Assembly: GCA_030638845.1 (NCBI GenBank)
Contig: DAOWDW010000025.1
Span: forward strand, 1 to 6,507
Origin: Candidatus Peregrinibacteria bacterium
GTDB taxonomy: Bacteria; Patescibacteriota; Gracilibacteria; Peribacterales; Peribacteraceae
DNA length: 6,507 nt
Direction of reading: 5' to 3'
The notes beneath the pieces were generated by a model that had not been told where the DNA came from, made no database searches, and saw only the letters and a list, made by a program, of their open reading frames with translations. Positions 5,018 through 6,507 of this stretch are shown in pieces (the first letter of the stretch is position 1; each line of letters begins with the position of its first letter). A program made the translations under genes and the position numbers.

Positions 5018-5045
5018 AGAATATATAAATATATTAGAATGTCAA
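5018..5045 (-). promoter_or_regulatory. Proximal promoter of the 193-residue gene
   Basis: On the - strand a consensus TTGACA (5040-5045) and TATTCT (5018-5023) are spaced by 16 bases. Nine bases separate the -10 box from ATG 5008, so the message would have at most a few leader bases. AGGG occurs just before the ATG, but it is likely too close and too short to act as a strong ribosome binding site. Confidence 0.6.
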
Positions 5046-5061
5046 TAGTAACTTATGTCAA
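5033..5061 (-). promoter_or_regulatory. Distal promoter of the 193-residue gene
   Basis: A second consensus TTGACA (5056-5061) is followed after 17 bases by TCTAAT (5033-5038), a 5 of 6 match to the -10 consensus. It overlaps the proximal promoter, and the two -35 boxes belong to a direct repeat. Transcription from here would add a leader of about 20 bases. Confidence 0.45.
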
Positions 5062-5073
5062 TTCTTAGTAACT
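5040..5073 (-). repeat. Direct repeat carrying both TTGACA boxes
   Basis: On the + strand TGTCAA directly followed by TAGTAACT (5040-5053) is repeated as TGTCAA, TTCT, TAGTAACT (5056-5073). Each copy contains one -35 box and an identical eight-base upstream element (AGTTACTA on the - strand). This could be a duplicated promoter or a pair of regulator sites. The rest of the 5009-5110 spacer has no gene, and I see no convincing terminator for pyrE in it. Confidence 0.55.
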
Positions 5074-5110
5074 CTAAAAACACGGGTCTTTTTGGCTAGT
5101 AAACATCTAG

Positions 5111-5740
5111 TTAAAGCCAATTTTTAGGATCTTTGGCAAAGGTTTTTGCACGTTCTATATCTTCTTCAGAGAGTCTACCCTGCTCTGCAGCAACTTCTAA
5201 TAAAGTTGTTAAATCTGAAAGTGAATGTAATTTCACCCTAGTTCTATCTGCAATTTCTAAAGATTCTGGAAATTGATACGTAAATATTGCAAGAACATCA
5301 GAAATATTTGCTTCTCCTTCTTCACGTAAAGCCTCTACCGAAGAAATAGCACTTCCAGCTGTAGAAAATAAATCTTCTAAAAGCACAACATCTTTTCCTT
5401 TTTGCAAATCCCCTTCTATACGTTTTTTTGCTCCATGTTCTTTTGCCTTACTTCTTACGTAGACAAATGGGAGACCCATTCTATCTGCGACTATTGCAGC
5501 CCAACCAATAGCACCTGTTGCTGTTCCTGCTATTACATCTGGCTCTACATGCAAACTACTTATGCGTTGAATAAATGCTTCAACTACAAATTTTCGTGCA
5601 TCTGGATGACTGTATAACATTCTATTATCACAATAAATTGGAGATTTTAATCCACTAGCCCATGTAAATGGTGGATCTACAGAGAGTTTTACAGCTTCAA
5701 TAGAAAGAAGTAATTCGGCTATTCTGCTTCCATGTGGCAT
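5111..5740 (-). CDS. pyrE: Orotate phosphoribosyltransferase
   Basis: A 209-residue enzyme that joins orotate to PRPP to make orotidine monophosphate in pyrimidine synthesis. Typical elements are VKLSVDPPFTWASGLKSPIY (17-36) with CDNR (37-40) in the substrate-binding N-terminus, GTATGAIGWA (72-81), the flexible catalytic loop YVRSKAKEHGAKKRIEG (94-110), and the PRPP-binding motif VVLLEDLFSTAGSA (118-131). The C-terminal extension from about 178 is acidic and helical and ends in KDPKNWL. Length fits the family. ATG 5738-5740 is the chosen start; residues up to the conserved AVKLS are as long as usual. It is divergent from rsmG with 79 bases between, and no pyrF or other pyrimidine gene is nearby. 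I find no clear promoter on its strand; a direct repeat lies just upstream. Confidence 0.95.
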   Translation of the reverse strand: MPHGSRIAELLLSIEAVKLSVDPPFTWASGLKSPIYCDNRMLYSHPDARKFVVEAFIQRISSLHVEPDVIAGTATGAIGWAAIVADRMGLPFVYVRSKAKEHGAKKRIEGDLQKGKDVVLLEDLFSTAGSAISSVEALREEGEANISDVLAIFTYQFPESLEIADRTRVKLHSLSDLTTLLEVAAEQGRLSEEDIERAKTFAKDPKNWL

Positions 5741-5745
5741 AAGAG

Positions 5746-5772
5746 AAGTGGAAAGTGAAATAAGTGGAAAGT
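5746..5772. repeat. 11-base direct repeat between pyrE and rsmG
   Basis: AAGTGGAAAGT occurs at 5746-5756 and 5762-5772, a 16-base period, starting six bases before the pyrE start codon. It occupies the site where the pyrE promoter should be. Two same-facing copies at this spacing could bind a regulator, or form part of the pyrE control region. No function is established from sequence alone. Confidence 0.6.
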
Positions 5773-5783
5773 AATCAATTCAT

Positions 5784-5812
5784 ATGACAAATCCTTCATC
5801 TATAAGTATTCT
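5784..5812 (+). promoter_or_regulatory. rsmG promoter for a leaderless transcript
   Basis: ATGACA (5784-5789), 17 bases and TATTCT (5807-5812) end seven bases before ATG 5820. An in-frame TAG directly precedes the ATG (5817-5819), so there is no upstream start. No Shine-Dalgarno sequence is present. Confidence 0.65.
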
Positions 5813-5819
5813 GACATAG

Positions 5820-6506
5820 ATGATAAACAGTGACCAACAAAATAAGCTAAATGAACTTTGCACTATCTTTTTAGAAGAGAATTCTAAGCTAAATCTTTCT
5901 GCCTTTAGAACGCAGGAAAACTGTTTTATAGGAAATATAATGGACTGCGTTGCGGTTGTGGATGCTCCTGAATTTAAGAAGATAATGGAAGGTGAATCTA
6001 TAAAAATATTGGATATTGGAACAGGTGGTGGTTTTCCACTATTGCCTCTGGCAATTTTATATCCAAATTCTAAATTAATAGGCTTAGATTCTGTCCAAAA
6101 AAAAGTTGATGCAGTTAAAAGAATTACAGAAAAATTAAGCCTTTCAAATGTTGATGTAATTAGTGGAAGAACAGAAGAATTAGGGCGAGACGAAAATCAT
6201 CGTGAAAAATATGACATAGTAACTGCTAGAGCTCTTGCTCCTCTAAATACTTTACTTGAATATGCATCTGCTTTTGTTGCGCCAAATGGATTAGTAATTG
6301 CATGGAAAAGTTTGAATATAGATAAAGAAATAAAAGATTCTTTAATGGCAAGAGCAGAACTTTCTTGCCAATTAGAAAAAAGTTTTGAATACAATTTAGG
6401 AGAAAAATGGGGCAAAAGACAACTTCTTATTTTTAGAAAAAGAGCCCCATTGAATAAAAAGTACCCCAGAGAAGTGGGCATTCCGAAAAAGAAACCTTTA
6501 ATATAA
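5820..6506 (+). CDS. rsmG: 16S rRNA (guanine527-N7)-methyltransferase
   Basis: A complete 228-residue RsmG, which uses S-adenosylmethionine to methylate N7 of G527 in 16S rRNA, in the decoding region of the small subunit; loss in other bacteria gives low-level streptomycin resistance. The N-terminal helix LNELCTIFLEENSKLNLSA (10-28) is the family's typical start. Motif I is ILDIGTGGGFP (63-73), the acidic residue for SAM ribose is D90 in IGLDS, GRTEEL (116-121) follows, YDIVTARALAPL (131-142) is the RsmG signature, and K163 follows in AWKS. The C-terminal KKYPREVGIPKKKPL (213-227) is the family's conserved tail. The start is fixed by TAG 5817-5819. It is divergent from pyrE; the usual partners mnmG and parA/parB are not in view. 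The stop is two bases before the window end. Confidence 0.96.
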   Translation: MINSDQQNKLNELCTIFLEENSKLNLSAFRTQENCFIGNIMDCVAVVDAPEFKKIMEGESIKILDIGTGGGFPLLPLAILYPNSKLIGLDSVQKKVDAVKRITEKLSLSNVDVISGRTEELGRDENHREKYDIVTARALAPLNTLLEYASAFVAPNGLVIAWKSLNIDKEIKDSLMARAELSCQLEKSFEYNLGEKWGKRQLLIFRKRAPLNKKYPREVGIPKKKPLI

Positions 6507-6507
6507 A

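Noticed and set aside
5075..5106. Hairpin-like sequence after pyrE (AAAAACACGGGTCTTTTT, CTAG pairs)
   Set aside because: Pairing stops after five A-T pairs and the CTAG repeats are only four bases; not a convincing terminator.
6197..6481. Open frame on the - strand inside rsmG
   Set aside because: It is antisense to conserved RsmG motifs and has no supporting start signal.
1..6507. tRNA, rRNA, CRISPR array or insertion sequence
   Set aside because: I saw no cloverleaf-like segment, rRNA motif, regularly spaced repeat array, transposase or terminal inverted repeats on either strand.

Overview
The window reads as two unlike pieces. From about base 1070 to the end it is AT-rich DNA carrying short, mostly single-gene units of core metabolism: a PurE-type carboxylase, a RelBE-type toxin-antitoxin pair, a family 4 uracil-DNA glycosylase, a small membrane protein, pheS without pheT, an unrecognised acidic protein, pyrE and rsmG. 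Reduced size, isolated housekeeping genes, the cysteine-poor family 4 glycosylase and almost no Shine-Dalgarno sequences suggest a streamlined bacterium, most likely of the Candidate Phyla Radiation (Patescibacteria). This assignment is inference from protein style and layout. TGA is used as a stop (end of the antitoxin), so the UGA-glycine code of some of these lineages does not apply.

Bases 1 to about 960 look different. They hold the 3' end of a probable HIT-family gene on the + strand and a convergent RimI-type acetyltransferase on the - strand. The acetyltransferase has a clear AAGGAG ribosome binding site, a convincing hairpin terminator, richer base composition (34 G+C in the 60 bases 541-600, against 20 in 1141-1200, counted by hand) and a sequence that I recognise as planctomycete-like. 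Either a gene was acquired from another phylum or the contig joins two genomes somewhere in about 900-1086.

Layout: HIT fragment (+, to 116); terminator and rimI (-, 262-876); AT-rich spacer with promoter-like boxes; purE (+); relB-relE (+, overlapping ATGA); udg (+); four-helix membrane protein (+); pheS (+); a small frameshifted gene (-, 4181-4404) that meets pheS tail to tail; an unrecognised 193-residue protein (-) behind two tandem TTGACA promoters; pyrE (-); rsmG (+), divergent from pyrE.

The most striking regulatory pattern is that purE, udg, the membrane protein, pheS and rsmG each have a -10-like hexamer only 6 or 7 bases before the start codon, with an in-frame stop close upstream. 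Transcripts would then begin at or next to the start codon, so leaderless translation appears to be the rule here. No grand new system is visible. The best leads are the leaderless pattern, the class II-like PurE, the glycosylase lacking half of its iron-sulfur ligands, the frameshifted gene, and the apparent phylogenetic seam near base 1000.
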